Source of the DNA: VMDJ01 sp965659945
GTDB lineage: Bacteria; Pseudomonadota; Gammaproteobacteria; Chromatiales; Chromatiaceae
DNA length: 31,007 nt
Reading direction: 5' to 3'
Assembly: GCA_965659945.1 (NCBI GenBank)
Contig: CBFHYJ010000014.1
Location: forward strand, 1 to 31,007
The notes under the pieces are model-generated. The model was not told the origin of the DNA, searched no databases, and saw nothing but the letters and a program-made list of their open reading frames with translations. Position numbers and translations under genes: made by a program. This document shows positions 17,501 to 25,219 of this stretch, one piece after another; the first letter of the stretch is position 1; every line of letters starts with the position of its first letter.

Positions 17501-17708
17501 CGATGGGATAGGTAATAAGCTGTTCCACCTCTTCGGCAGCCAGCCCCGGTGCTTCGGTATTGACAGATACCTGCACGTTGGTCACATCCGGAAAAGCATC
17601 CAGATTCAGTTTTGGAATAATAAAAACGGCACTGACCGTTAGTGTGATCAGGGCTATCACCACCAGCAATCGGTTGATGACCGCCCAATCGATAATTCGG
17701 TTAAACAT
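14511..17708 (-). CDS. czcA: CzcA/CusA-type heavy-metal efflux RND pump
   Basis: This 1065-residue inner-membrane proton/metal antiporter of the HME-RND family is the pump subunit of a tripartite efflux complex. The length is standard. TM1 is at about 12-31; conserved NLDAFPDVTNVQV and TYPIEAVMYALPDVEEVRS segments of the porter domain follow. TM4 carries AIGMLVDGSVVMVEN with D419, the proton-relay aspartate. This signature has the Asp-Gly of non-CusA types, so monovalent copper/silver transport is less likely. A hydrophilic His/Asp-rich insert (about 431-462) follows TM4. The C-terminal half repeats the fold. It is the fourth intact gene of a leftward operon with GC near 58%. The metal cannot be fixed from sequence; the czcA symbol is by family. 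Confidence 0.92.
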   Translation of the reverse strand: MFNRIIDWAVINRLLVVIALITLTVSAVFIIPKLNLDAFPDVTNVQVSVNTEAPGLAAEEVEQLITYPIEAVMYALPDVEEVRSISKTGLSGVTVVFKEGTDIYFARQLVFERLQAAKELIPDGVGTPEMGPNTSGLGQVYQYLLVAEPDAGFDAMALRSLNDWVVKLLLIPAEGVTDVLSFGGEVRQYQVNLNPSRLLAYELTQDEVMMALERNNTNVGGWYMNRGQEQLVIRGTGWLDHGEKGLEQIRQVPLKTVDGTTITVSDVAQVALGSEIRQGAVTMTRKNADDKVENLGEVVSGIVLKRMGANTKATIDGVSARIERINQALPEGVRFEAFYDQADLITQAVQTVVNALLLAFIFIVVILALFLMNLRATFLVLMSIPISIGIALMVMAWFGLSANLMSLGGIAVAIGMLVDGSVVMVENMFKHLTHPDAEHDTKRQSRVDSDDVDPFDVAHDRHGIALRLQEAGKEVARPIFFATAIILVVFMPLFSFEGVEAKLFQPMAISIMLAMLSAVLVALIIVPALATYLFRKGVRQRDSFVLKPLDRLYRKGLAWAMGHSKMVVGVAAVMVIAAALVLPRLGTEFVPELEEGTINLRVTLAPSSSLDTALEVAPKLEAKLMEFPEVTYALSRIGRAEIGGDPEPVNNIEIYIGLKPVPEWTSADNRYELQSLMEQKLEQHPGLLFNFSQPIATRVDELLSGVKAQLAIKLFGPDLAVLANKGQAIEAAVKEIEGARDVAMEQIAGESQLVVKPDRRALSRYGLAVGDVMELVREGLGGASAGQIINGNERYDIYVRLAERFREDRETIADLRLQAPSGAWVRLGDVAEVSIASGPPQVRRDDVQRRVVIQANVHGRDMGSVVADIRQVIAEQVDLPTGYSVDIGGQFENQQRAQKRLSLVVPVSLGLIALLLYFAFASVGQAMLILVNVPLAVIGGVFSLWISGQYLSVPSSVGFITLFGVAVLNGVVMVESINQRIADGLKVSDAVFDGAVSRLRPVLMTAITSALGLIPMLLSNGVGAEIQKPLASVIVGGLVTATFLTLFVLPVLFAWFSKGKLSDMA

Positions 17709-17723
17709 GGGGTCTCCTACTGC

Positions 17724-19130
17724 TTAGTGGTTATGGGGGTCAAAGCCGCCCTTGGCGATCTGAGAGGCAACAAAGAAAGCGCCCTGAGTGACGATGCGAG
17801 CCCCCGGACCGACACCGCTAATTTCACGTAGCGGCCCGAGCGCTCGACCCAGCTTCACCTCCACTGGCTGGAATTCGCCAGGATGGTCTTCCACGAATAC
17901 CGTCCAATCTCCGTCTGCGCCGCGCATCAGTGCGGTTTCGGGTACCGCCAGCACGGGTCTTTTAGTCTGGAATCGGAAATACACCTCGGCGAACTGGCCG
18001 GGGTGCAGGCGGTGTTCCGGGTTATTGACCAACAGGCGCACGGTACGGGTACGGGTGATGGGGTCAATGGTGTGCGCCTCCTGAGTGACCTTGGCGTTTA
18101 CACGGACATCCCCAGCCACCACTTCCGCTCTTGTTCCCGCGCCCAGCGTCAGGGAGAGATCGGCGGGCAGGTGGGCCTCCACCCAGAGTTGCTTTTCATC
18201 GGCCAACGCAATCAAGGGCGCGCCCGCCTCGATGCGCTGCCCCTGCTCGAAATCATCGCTGAGCACCGCGCCGTCAATCTCGGCATGCAGGGTATACTCC
18301 CCTAATGCAACAGATTGCTGAGGAGCGACCAACGCTTGCAAGTCCGAGGCCGAAAGGCCGTAGGCCAGCAGCGTCGCCCGGGCTGCCTCCAGGCTGGTTT
18401 TGGCCGTGATGTAACGCTGTTCACCCACGGTTTTGCGCCCAAGTTCCTCTACTCTTTGCCATTCAGGCCAGGCCGTGCGGTAATTGGCTTGTGCCTGCGC
18501 CACGGCTTCACTGAACAGAGTAACCAGCGGCTGACCCTGTTCGACGTGATCGCCGAGGGCGACATGGCGGCGCAGCACCACGGAAGGCACCCGGGGCGAT
18601 ACTCGGTAACTGGTGTAACCGTTGGAAAGGATCTCCCCCGGTGCGTAAAGCTGATAATCGACCTTTCTGGGAGTCAGTGGGTTGATCTGAATATCGGCCA
18701 GGGTCATTTGCGCCGGGTTCAGTGACGCAGAAGCAGCTTCTTGGTGACCTCCATGCCCACCATGATCACCGTGGTCACCGCCCTCGCTATGCTCTTCATG
18801 TCCGTGTTCTGAGCCGGAGTTGTGCTCGTCGTGGGCGCTGTGTTCATCATGATTTTCGTCGCCATGATCATCGTGCGCATCCTTGTGATCACTATTGACG
18901 TCCTCGCCGTGTTCCGCGTGGCCGTGCTCGGTGTCAGGCTTATGGTCATCATGCTCTTCATGGTTTTCCTCACGATGATCGTCATGATTATCCTGTTCGC
19001 TATGGGGTGCCGCCGTTATCGCTTTTTCCTGCCCATGCTCACGTGCATGCTCAGACTCAGATTCTTTGGCGTGGCTGGCGGTTGCGGTCGCAAGACCCGC
19101 CACCAAGATGGCTACCAGTGTTTTATTCAT
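17724..19130 (-). CDS. czcB: His-rich membrane-fusion protein of the metal efflux complex
   Basis: This periplasmic adaptor links the RND pump to the outer-membrane factor. A signal peptide (MNKTLVAILVAGLATATASHA) is followed by about 110 residues very rich in His, Asp and Glu, a probable metal sponge. Then come the HlyD/CusB-type barrel-sandwich, hairpin and beta-barrel domains (YELYAPGEI-like QLYAPGEI, HVALGDHVEQGQPLVTLFS). I prefer ATG 19130 because CAGGA lies 8-9 bases upstream, while the ATG at 19139 has no spacing from it. The gene ends 15 bases before czcA. The symbol is by family resemblance. Confidence 0.88.
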   Translation of the reverse strand: MNKTLVAILVAGLATATASHAKESESEHAREHGQEKAITAAPHSEQDNHDDHREENHEEHDDHKPDTEHGHAEHGEDVNSDHKDAHDDHGDENHDEHSAHDEHNSGSEHGHEEHSEGGDHGDHGGHGGHQEAASASLNPAQMTLADIQINPLTPRKVDYQLYAPGEILSNGYTSYRVSPRVPSVVLRRHVALGDHVEQGQPLVTLFSEAVAQAQANYRTAWPEWQRVEELGRKTVGEQRYITAKTSLEAARATLLAYGLSASDLQALVAPQQSVALGEYTLHAEIDGAVLSDDFEQGQRIEAGAPLIALADEKQLWVEAHLPADLSLTLGAGTRAEVVAGDVRVNAKVTQEAHTIDPITRTRTVRLLVNNPEHRLHPGQFAEVYFRFQTKRPVLAVPETALMRGADGDWTVFVEDHPGEFQPVEVKLGRALGPLREISGVGPGARIVTQGAFFVASQIAKGGFDPHNH

Positions 19131-19145
19131 GTTTATCATTCCTGT

Positions 19146-20384
19146 TTAATTCGTTGACGCGGTCGATGACTTTATTGCGTTGATCAGGTGGCCCGATTGC
19201 TGAAGTGCTTCGGTGAGCGCAAGCCGTGTCTGCTTTTCCAGCTCAATGCCTGCCAGCAGGCTTTCGGTGCGTTGATTCAAGGCCAGCAGATAATTAGTGG
19301 TGGACAGATCACCCGTGCGCCATTGCCGTTTCAGCAGTTCGGCGCTGTTCTCGACCCGACCCTGAACAACCTCTTGCCAGCGGCGATATTGCTGTTCAAA
19401 GCGCTGCCAGGTGGCCTGTGCAGCCTGCCAGTCAAAGCGCTGCTTGCGGTAGATAGCCTGAAAACGAGCCTCGGCCTCCAGCGCTATGCGTTCGGTGGCG
19501 CGAGTTTCTGCACTGAAGTTGTTGCGGACATTCAACGGGATGGAGAAGGTCAGCCCGACAACGCTCTCTCCACCATCACGACCGGAATTGACGCCAAAGG
19601 TGGGCTCCGCCTTGGCGGTACGCCGTGTCACTTCAGCTTCCTCCTTCAGCGACTGCCAGCGGGCGTGGGCGCTGGCTACGGCCGGGTGTTGCAGTAACTC
19701 CTGATCCGAGGTCAAGTCTGGCTGGGAGGGCCAGAAATCATCAGGAATGCCGCCTCGCGTGGGCGCCCATGCGGGCAGCAGCTCGCGAACCCGGATTTCG
19801 GCTTTCTGTATCGCGGCTTCGGCCTCGGCAACCTGAGCCAGCTGCTGTGACAGGGACAGAAAGGTGAGTTCGGCATCGATGCTGCCCAGATCACCTGCCT
19901 GCTGGCGCTTATCCACCTGTTCGAGCAAGGCGTTAAGTTGCTGCTGTTGCGCTTGGGCAATGGCGGCGGCGCGGTTGGCGGCATGCCACTCCACCAGTGC
20001 GGCAAGCGCCTCGGCGGTTTTGTCCAACACTTGTTGCTGGTACAGCGCTTCGGCGGCGCTTCGCATAAAGCCCGCCTGCTGCCGTCTTGCACCCCGTCTG
20101 TCCCACCAGTCGATGGTCTGCTGAACGCCGACCCGGTAGTTGTCTTCCTCTCCATTACGCTCCAAATCGGTGGACAGCTCCGGGTTGTAAAGCGGCTGCT
20201 CCAGCGCATCGGCGCTGGCGTTGGAGCCCAGCAATTGCTCGCGGGCGGCAAGCACCTCGGGGTGTTGTTGTATCTGGGAGGCGAGCCAGGCGCTCCAACT
20301 CGATGTCTCTGCGTAAGCAAACATGGGCAGAAAAAGCACGCACGCGCCCAGCAAGGCCCGTCTGGGCCAGTCAAATCGTCTCAT
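19146..20384 (-). CDS. czcC: TolC-type outer-membrane factor of the metal efflux complex
   Basis: This 412-residue protein has a signal peptide (ALLGACVLFLPMFAYA) and long coiled-coil helices typical of the OEP/TolC family. Examples are AREQLLGSNASADALEQPLYNPELS near the N-terminus and RWQSLKEEAEVTRRTAKAEP in the second repeat. It forms the outer-membrane exit duct of the complex. The ATG has AGGAG about 9 bases upstream. GC reaches about 70% in spot counts, the highest in the window, pointing to acquisition from a GC-rich donor. The symbol is by family and position. Confidence 0.87.
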   Translation of the reverse strand: MRRFDWPRRALLGACVLFLPMFAYAETSSWSAWLASQIQQHPEVLAAREQLLGSNASADALEQPLYNPELSTDLERNGEEDNYRVGVQQTIDWWDRRGARRQQAGFMRSAAEALYQQQVLDKTAEALAALVEWHAANRAAAIAQAQQQQLNALLEQVDKRQQAGDLGSIDAELTFLSLSQQLAQVAEAEAAIQKAEIRVRELLPAWAPTRGGIPDDFWPSQPDLTSDQELLQHPAVASAHARWQSLKEEAEVTRRTAKAEPTFGVNSGRDGGESVVGLTFSIPLNVRNNFSAETRATERIALEAEARFQAIYRKQRFDWQAAQATWQRFEQQYRRWQEVVQGRVENSAELLKRQWRTGDLSTTNYLLALNQRTESLLAGIELEKQTRLALTEALQQSGHLINAIKSSTASTN

Positions 20385-20401
20385 ATTGATGCTCCTGAAA
20401 T

Positions 20402-20830
20402 TCAGCGTGCGACGGTTTGGTCGTGCACCGGATTTTGCCGTTGTTGGGGTTCATCCCGGTGAAAGGCGACCTTTATTACGGTATCACCAGGCAAGGCGGG
20501 GAGCTTTGCAGAAAAACGCACGCCGCCCTTGCGTGATGCGCGTCTGGTGAGAAGGCGCGGTGAGTAATCAGTGGTTGTTTCCGCAATCAATTCGTTATCA
20601 GCAGACCAGGCTGCGATGTCTACATGGCCTCGGGGAAGGCCGTAGCGCAGGTGAGCATCCATCCGTCCGAAGACGGTCAGCTCCGCGGCGGTATGGTTCA
20701 CGGTCACCTGGCGGAAATGCCAGCGTTGGTTGTCGGTATTGACGACTTCAATTTCAGGCAAGCTGTTTTCGGCCTGAGCGGAATTGACAAGCGCGAGGCT
20801 CAGCGCGAGCCCAATAGCGATCTGTTTCAT
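20402..20830 (-). CDS. Hypothetical periplasmic protein of the efflux operon
   Basis: This 142-residue protein starts with a clear signal peptide (MKQIAIGLALSLALVNSAQA). The mature part has beta-strand character (RWHFRQVTVNHTAAELTVFG, VDIAAWSADNELIAETTTDY) and ends in a basic, Gln-rich tail. I do not recognise a named family. Its place between the CzcI-like gene and the outer-membrane factor, same strand and similar GC, suggests a periplasmic accessory of metal export. No His or Cys cluster was seen. Confidence 0.7.
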   Translation of the reverse strand: MKQIAIGLALSLALVNSAQAENSLPEIEVVNTDNQRWHFRQVTVNHTAAELTVFGRMDAHLRYGLPRGHVDIAAWSADNELIAETTTDYSPRLLTRRASRKGGVRFSAKLPALPGDTVIKVAFHRDEPQQRQNPVHDQTVAR

Positions 20831-20911
20831 GATGTTTCACCCTAAAATAAATACCAATTGTTCGCTGTAACCCAAGGCTACAGAGGCTGATGACGTGCTG
20901 TTGAGGCGCGA

Positions 20912-21280
20912 TCAGGCGATTGGAGGGCGAAACAGAGAGGGGGGAATACCAGAGGTGAGGTTGGCCTGATAGTCGGCTTGTCCGTTTTCTGAGAATAAAT
21001 CGGCTAAGTGTGAAGTGGCTCCGATCAGAACGACAGAGCCGTGGCCATGACAATGGCAGCAATGGTGGCAGTCATATACAGACTGTCCGGGCTGATCGGG
21101 TGTCTGCTTGGCGAGCAGATTGTCGTTGTGGGTATCAGTGGCAGTGGATTGATGCGAATGGTCGAATTCCAGGTGCTCCGTCCCGGATTGATGAAGCTGG
21201 TGAACGTCCGCCATGGCAGCCACAGATTGCAGGGCAATCAGTAAGGCCAGTAGACAAGTTAAGTAATGGCGGATGTTCAT
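20912..21280 (-). CDS. CzcI-like periplasmic metal-binding protein
   Basis: This 122-residue protein has a signal peptide (YLTCLLALLIALQSVAAMA), several histidines, a CHHCCHCHGHG cluster (about 70-80) suited to metal binding, and the C-terminal IPPSLFRPPIA typical of CzcI/CopL-like small proteins found at the head of czc or copper operons. It is the first gene of the leftward efflux operon. Only about 30-50 bases separate it from foreign sequence on the right; a TTGAAC hexamer (complement of 21309-21314) is the only -35 candidate seen. No regulator gene (CzcRS, CusRS, MerR type) accompanies the operon. Confidence 0.7.
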   Translation of the reverse strand: MNIRHYLTCLLALLIALQSVAAMADVHQLHQSGTEHLEFDHSHQSTATDTHNDNLLAKQTPDQPGQSVYDCHHCCHCHGHGSVVLIGATSHLADLFSENGQADYQANLTSGIPPSLFRPPIA

Positions 21281-21329
21281 GTGGAATGTGGAGCCCTTAT
21301 GCTGTCAGGTTCAAAACACTAGCTGCTAA

Positions 21330-21728
21330 AGACTATCATATTATAGAAAGGAAAAGAAAAAGCTCACTGAGGAAGAAAGAGAGTATAAGAGCCTAAGGAA
21401 GCAGATTCAGGAAAAGCTCATAAAATTTGCCACGAGGATTCCTATATTTATGTATTTGACCGATTATCGTGAGCGTAGTCTTAAAGATGTCATTACTAAG
21501 CTAGAGCCTGGGTTGTTTAAAAAAGTAACTGGTTTGTCAGTAGAGGATTTTGATCTCCTGGTTAGTCTAAATGTGTTTAATAGCTCGCTAATGAATGATG
21601 CTGTTTATAAGTTTAAGCGATATGAGGATGCTAGCTTAAGCTATACCGGAATTAATATGCACGAAGGTGATGATATAGGGCTTTTTGATACAGCCATTTC
21701 CGCTGATGAGTTTGTTCAGCTGGGCTAA
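21330..21728 (+). pseudogene. C-terminal remnant of a restriction-type DEAD helicase
   Basis: The frame is open from 21330 to the stop at 21726-21728, with no proper start. It reads EEEREYKSLRKQI, FATRIPIFMYLTDYRERSLKDVI and VTGLSVEDFDLLVSLNVFN, which I recognise as the tail of large ResIII/DEAD-type helicase proteins of restriction-like systems. A further stretch AAKDYHIIERKRK lies just upstream in another frame, joined at an A-rich run near 21345-21361, so the remnant is also frameshifted. Hundreds of upstream codons are missing, replaced by the metal-efflux cassette. An internal ATG at 21450 could give a 92-residue product. The stop overlaps the next start by one base. Confidence 0.65.
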
Positions 21729-22264
21729 TGAAAATCCTTTCAAATAAGAATGGCGTGGTAGAAGTTGACTATGAGCTCTATGATTTCTTATCTCGGCATA
21801 TTGGAAATCAGCTTAGTGAAGATGAAATGCCAGAAGGCGTAAGTCTCTACAATTTCTTTGAGAACTACATAATTTCCGGCCAAGCAATTATCGAGCTACC
21901 AAAATTAACTAAAAATGTTTTAGCTGATTGGGGTGATTTCTATTACTGGTTCGAGGGTATAGATACTTCACCATCTGCATGTGAATTAGTGTCTTTTGTC
22001 GATCCAGCTATGGATGACTTAAGTTATGAGGATCTTCCGCCAATCAATTTCTTCAAATCAGAAGAAGCGCTAAAAAGTTATGTAATTGAATTCTTATTGC
22101 AAGACGAAGAATATATGAGCCGGCATGGAATCTATTATTCGGTGATAAAAAATTCGAGTAAAAAACTATATCTTCTTTTTGTTGATATTGATTGTTGGGG
22201 CTTGGGCCATTGTCAGAGTGTTGATGTGGTGTCAAGATTCGAAGATATTCCTGGCCTCTGTTGA
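21728..22264 (+). CDS. Hypothetical acidic protein (178 residues)
   Basis: Not recognised. This 178-residue, strongly acidic soluble protein (VDYELYDFLSRHIGNQLSED, a DWGDFYYWFEGID segment, and a beta-hairpin KKLYLLFVDIDCWGLGH near the end) begins at an ATG sharing one base with the stop of the helicase remnant. It was probably once coupled to that gene, perhaps as a small partner of the restriction-like system. AT-rich like the backbone. It converges with the 22294 gene. Confidence 0.65.
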   Translation: MKILSNKNGVVEVDYELYDFLSRHIGNQLSEDEMPEGVSLYNFFENYIISGQAIIELPKLTKNVLADWGDFYYWFEGIDTSPSACELVSFVDPAMDDLSYEDLPPINFFKSEEALKSYVIEFLLQDEEYMSRHGIYYSVIKNSSKKLYLLFVDIDCWGLGHCQSVDVVSRFEDIPGLC

Positions 22265-22293
22265 GAAATATTAGCCTTTGAGTAGACTTGAAA

Positions 22294-22956
22294 TCACTTT
22301 AAGTAACTAATGGCTTCTTTCAAAGTGTCGTGACTTTTATTCCATGACAGCCCGTATGGCCATAAGCCAGAAGTTTCGAACTTATCTGGGTTTACTTTTC
22401 TTATAAGTCCAGTTACAAATCCCATTTTTCCATCTACCACTATGTAGTCCCAGTCCTTTAAATCGCTATATTTAATTGACTGTTCTTTTGAGGAATAGAT
22501 TGTTCGCGGCTTGATTTCGATAACTTTAAAACGAGGTGAGCTGTAAATAACCTTATGGTCCTTAATAAACGCTGGGAAGTTATAGCTCTGAGGGTTGGAG
22601 GTGATTAAAAATTCTTTTGGGGTATCGCCAACAATGCCAGCAGATATTTCTCTCCAATGATGACTGCCTGATCCTGTGCATAATATTCGAACTCTTTTTC
22701 CTCTAAATTTTTTAAGGTGTCCTCCAATAAACATGGGGACATCGTAAAGATAGGACTCACCAATTTGACTTATTCCATAAGTTCTTGGGTTTGAGGCCCA
22801 GAATGAGATGTAGCGTTTTCTCTTTAGCAGTTTTAATAGTTTCTCTTTTAATAAAACCTTTTCTTTTTTCCAGCCTGGAATCTCATACATATCTCTTAGA
22901 ATGTTGAATACTTCATCTTCATGATCGTCTGTTAGTATTTTGGATGTATCAACCAT
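22294..22956 (-). CDS. Hypothetical protein (220 residues)
   Basis: Not recognised. This 220-residue basic protein has a helical N-terminus rich in Lys (EKLLKLLKRKRY), a central beta-rich part (KRVRILCTGSGSHHW, AGIVGDTPKEFLITSNPQ), and SDLKDWDYIVVDGKMGFVTGLIRK near the end. No signal peptide or membrane span. It lies between two + strand units and shares the 166-base intergenic region with the sortase-target gene, from which it diverges. Confidence 0.6.
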   Translation of the reverse strand: MVDTSKILTDDHEDEVFNILRDMYEIPGWKKEKVLLKEKLLKLLKRKRYISFWASNPRTYGISQIGESYLYDVPMFIGGHLKKFRGKRVRILCTGSGSHHWREISAGIVGDTPKEFLITSNPQSYNFPAFIKDHKVIYSSPRFKVIEIKPRTIYSSKEQSIKYSDLKDWDYIVVDGKMGFVTGLIRKVNPDKFETSGLWPYGLSWNKSHDTLKEAISYLK

Positions 22957-23008
22957 TTAGTATGCCTTTTGCTTATGCTTTTGCTTTTGATTGATCTTAA
23001 TCTATTTG

Positions 23009-23018
23009 ATTGGCCAAT
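23009..23018. promoter_or_regulatory. Palindrome upstream of the sortase-target gene
   Basis: ATTGGCCAAT is a perfect 10-bp palindrome about 105 bases before the ATG, in the divergent promoter region (22957-23122). The same stretch holds repeated GCTTTTGCTT-like units near 22970-22990. It could be a regulator site; no matching site was found before pdsR. Confidence 0.25.
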
Positions 23019-23097
23019 TTCTTAAAGTCACCACTTTTCCATTTTTCATTCATTTTTATCCCATAGTCACTCCGTAACCTTCAAGCATGGGGGAATG

Positions 23098-23120
23098 ATC
23101 CTCCTAATAGCTTGGAGGAT
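23098..23120 (+). promoter_or_regulatory. Hairpin that hides the Shine-Dalgarno sequence of the sortase target
   Basis: ATCCTCC (23098-23104) is the exact reverse complement of GGAGGAT (23114-23120), giving a 7-bp stem with a 9-base loop. GGAGG (23114-23118) is the ribosome binding site of the ATG at 23123, so the hairpin fully pairs it. This is the arrangement of a translational switch, opened by temperature, a ligand, a protein or ribosome loading. The pairing is seen directly; the regulatory role is inferred. Confidence 0.6.
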
Positions 23121-23122
23121 TT

Positions 23123-25219
23123 ATGCGGGGCGTTCACTCAACACTTTTTTACGCACTATTTGGTGCATTCGCCATCATTCTGCTTGGCATCACCTCAATC
23201 GTGCATGCCATACCTAAGGTCGATGTTGATAGCGGTACCTTAGTTGCTGAATCCGCCTCTGGTGATGTGATCGCTATGCCGCTGGTCTCAACCGAGGTCG
23301 ATATACATGTCACAGGTCCCATTGCTCGGACTTCAGTGCATCAGACTTTCCAGAATGACAGTGATCAGTGGGTAGAAGCTTTATACCTGTTCCCCTTGCC
23401 TGAGAATGCAGCAGTTGATCAGATGAAACTGATCATTGGTGATCGTGTCATCGAAGGTGATATTCAAGAGAAGGAAGAAGCCAAGAAAACCTACGAGAAA
23501 GCAAAGCGTGAAGGGTATAAGGCAGCGCTAGTTGAGCAGCATCGTCCGAATCTTTTCCATACTTCGGTAGCGAATATTCCGCCCCGTGGGCAAATAATTG
23601 TTCAGATTGAATACCAGCAAAGCCTACTGTGGCGAAACAAGTCCTTTGATCTACGCTTCCCATTAGCGATCACGCCACGCTTCACTCCTGCAACTCAGCA
23701 GATCACCGAAGAGGCAGATCTAACAACGGGTTGGGAAATGCTGCCGCATGAGGCGCCACAAGTTCTGGATATCGCAGGTCTTACTCAACCAAAGACCACC
23801 ATTGATGTCACCTTGGCGCCAGGCTTTGAAGTGGGTGAGCTGATCAGTACCTCACATCCTATAAACGTTACATCACGTGATAACCACCAAGTCATGCTCA
23901 CCGTGGGACAGGATAAGTCTCCCTTGGCTCCGCGAGATTTCGTCCTGCGTTGGGCACCAACATCACTGGCCATGCCCAGAGCAGCTTTCTTCAGTGAGAA
24001 ACACGAGAAAGGGCATTTTGGACTGGTCACTTTGACGCCACCTGAGTCACAAGCGCCTCAGAAGATTGCTCGTGAGGTGATCTTTGTGATCGATACCTCA
24101 GGCTCCATGAATGGTGACTCAATGGATGCCGCTAAAGAAGCGCTACTGGCTGGGGTTAATGACCTTGAAGCAGGCGATACCTTCAACATCATTCAGTTTG
24201 ATAGTGAATCCTCGGCAATGTTTTCAGATGCGGTCGAGGTGGATGTGAAAAGTCGCACCCGTGCTTATCGCTATATCAATAGCCTAACCGCTGATGGCGG
24301 TACCAATATGCAAGCCGCCTTAGATCTAGCACTTACGGGCAAGACCTCGCCGGGTCAGCGTGTTCGCCAGGTGATCTTTATTACCGATGGATCGGTGGGT
24401 AATGAGACAGTCTTGTTCGATCAGATCCGTAACGATCTGGGTAGCACTCGTCTGTTTACCGTGGGTATTGGTAGCGCACCGAATAGCTACTTCATGACCG
24501 AAGCTGCCACAGCGGGCCGTGGTACCTACACCTATATCGATCGCATTGAGCAGAGCAAGGAAGTGATCTCAACGCTGTTTAAGAAGATCAGTAAGCCTGT
24601 GCTGACGAATGTGCAGATCACTGGCCGTGGTATCACCGATATCAGTCCGAGCTTCATACCAGATCTCTATGTCGGCGAGCCATTAGCGTTCTCAGTTCGT
24701 ATGGACCAACCCGTTGGTGAGATTCTAGTTACCGGTCGCTTAGGTCAGGTCGAATGGAAAAAGACCGTAAAGGTAAAAGCGGCTGATACCCAGAAGGGTA
24801 TTGCGATTGATTGGGCAAAACGCTTAATCGACGAGTGGCAGCGTAGCTACTTACACGGCGTACCTCGTGAACAGGCTAAGGCAAAAATCACCGAACTAGG
24901 CCTCGATTATCACTTAGTGACTAAGTACACCAGTTTGGTCGCAGTGGATAAGACACCATCACGTCCTATAGATGAGCCTGTTGCTACTCAAGCGATACCT
25001 AGTCAGATGCCAGAGGGCTTGGTATTGAAAGAGTTGAAGTACGCAGGTTCCCATCCAGCCCGTTTTGCCTTTATGAAAGATCTCTCTAAAGGTCAGACGA
25101 TCACTTTGGCCCAAACCGCTGCGGGTTATCAGCAAACTCTCTTGGCGGGTGTTTTTATACTGCTTGTCTCCGCGTTACTTTTTGTTCTCGTGCGTCGACT
25201 TGAAGGCACACGAGTATGA
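23123..25219 (+). CDS. Sortase target protein with VIT and VWA domains (Pds system)
   Basis: This 698-residue envelope protein is the dedicated substrate of the marine proteobacterial sortase. A signal/TM segment lies at 8-29. The VIT domain spans about 50-170 (VSTEVDIHVTGPIARTSVHQ, YLFPLPENAAV). The VWA domain spans about 315-490 with a full MIDAS: D324, S326, S328, T394 and D422. The C-terminus reads LAQTA (662-666), a hydrophobic span (about 672-690) and RRLEGTRV, which is the order of a sortase sorting signal with LAQTA in place of LPxTG. Translation may be gated by the hairpin at 23098-23120. Its TGA overlaps the next ATG by 4 bases. PdsR is the probable activator, although the genes lie 15 kb apart. 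Confidence 0.85.
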   Translation: MRGVHSTLFYALFGAFAIILLGITSIVHAIPKVDVDSGTLVAESASGDVIAMPLVSTEVDIHVTGPIARTSVHQTFQNDSDQWVEALYLFPLPENAAVDQMKLIIGDRVIEGDIQEKEEAKKTYEKAKREGYKAALVEQHRPNLFHTSVANIPPRGQIIVQIEYQQSLLWRNKSFDLRFPLAITPRFTPATQQITEEADLTTGWEMLPHEAPQVLDIAGLTQPKTTIDVTLAPGFEVGELISTSHPINVTSRDNHQVMLTVGQDKSPLAPRDFVLRWAPTSLAMPRAAFFSEKHEKGHFGLVTLTPPESQAPQKIAREVIFVIDTSGSMNGDSMDAAKEALLAGVNDLEAGDTFNIIQFDSESSAMFSDAVEVDVKSRTRAYRYINSLTADGGTNMQAALDLALTGKTSPGQRVRQVIFITDGSVGNETVLFDQIRNDLGSTRLFTVGIGSAPNSYFMTEAATAGRGTYTYIDRIEQSKEVISTLFKKISKPVLTNVQITGRGITDISPSFIPDLYVGEPLAFSVRMDQPVGEILVTGRLGQVEWKKTVKVKAADTQKGIAIDWAKRLIDEWQRSYLHGVPREQAKAKITELGLDYHLVTKYTSLVAVDKTPSRPIDEPVATQAIPSQMPEGLVLKELKYAGSHPARFAFMKDLSKGQTITLAQTAAGYQQTLLAGVFILLVSALLFVLVRRLEGTRV

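Noticed and set aside
15478..20389. Many long open frames on the plus strand across the metal-efflux genes
   Set aside because: They lie opposite well-conserved efflux genes in GC-rich DNA, where stop codons are rare in other frames, and show no family character.
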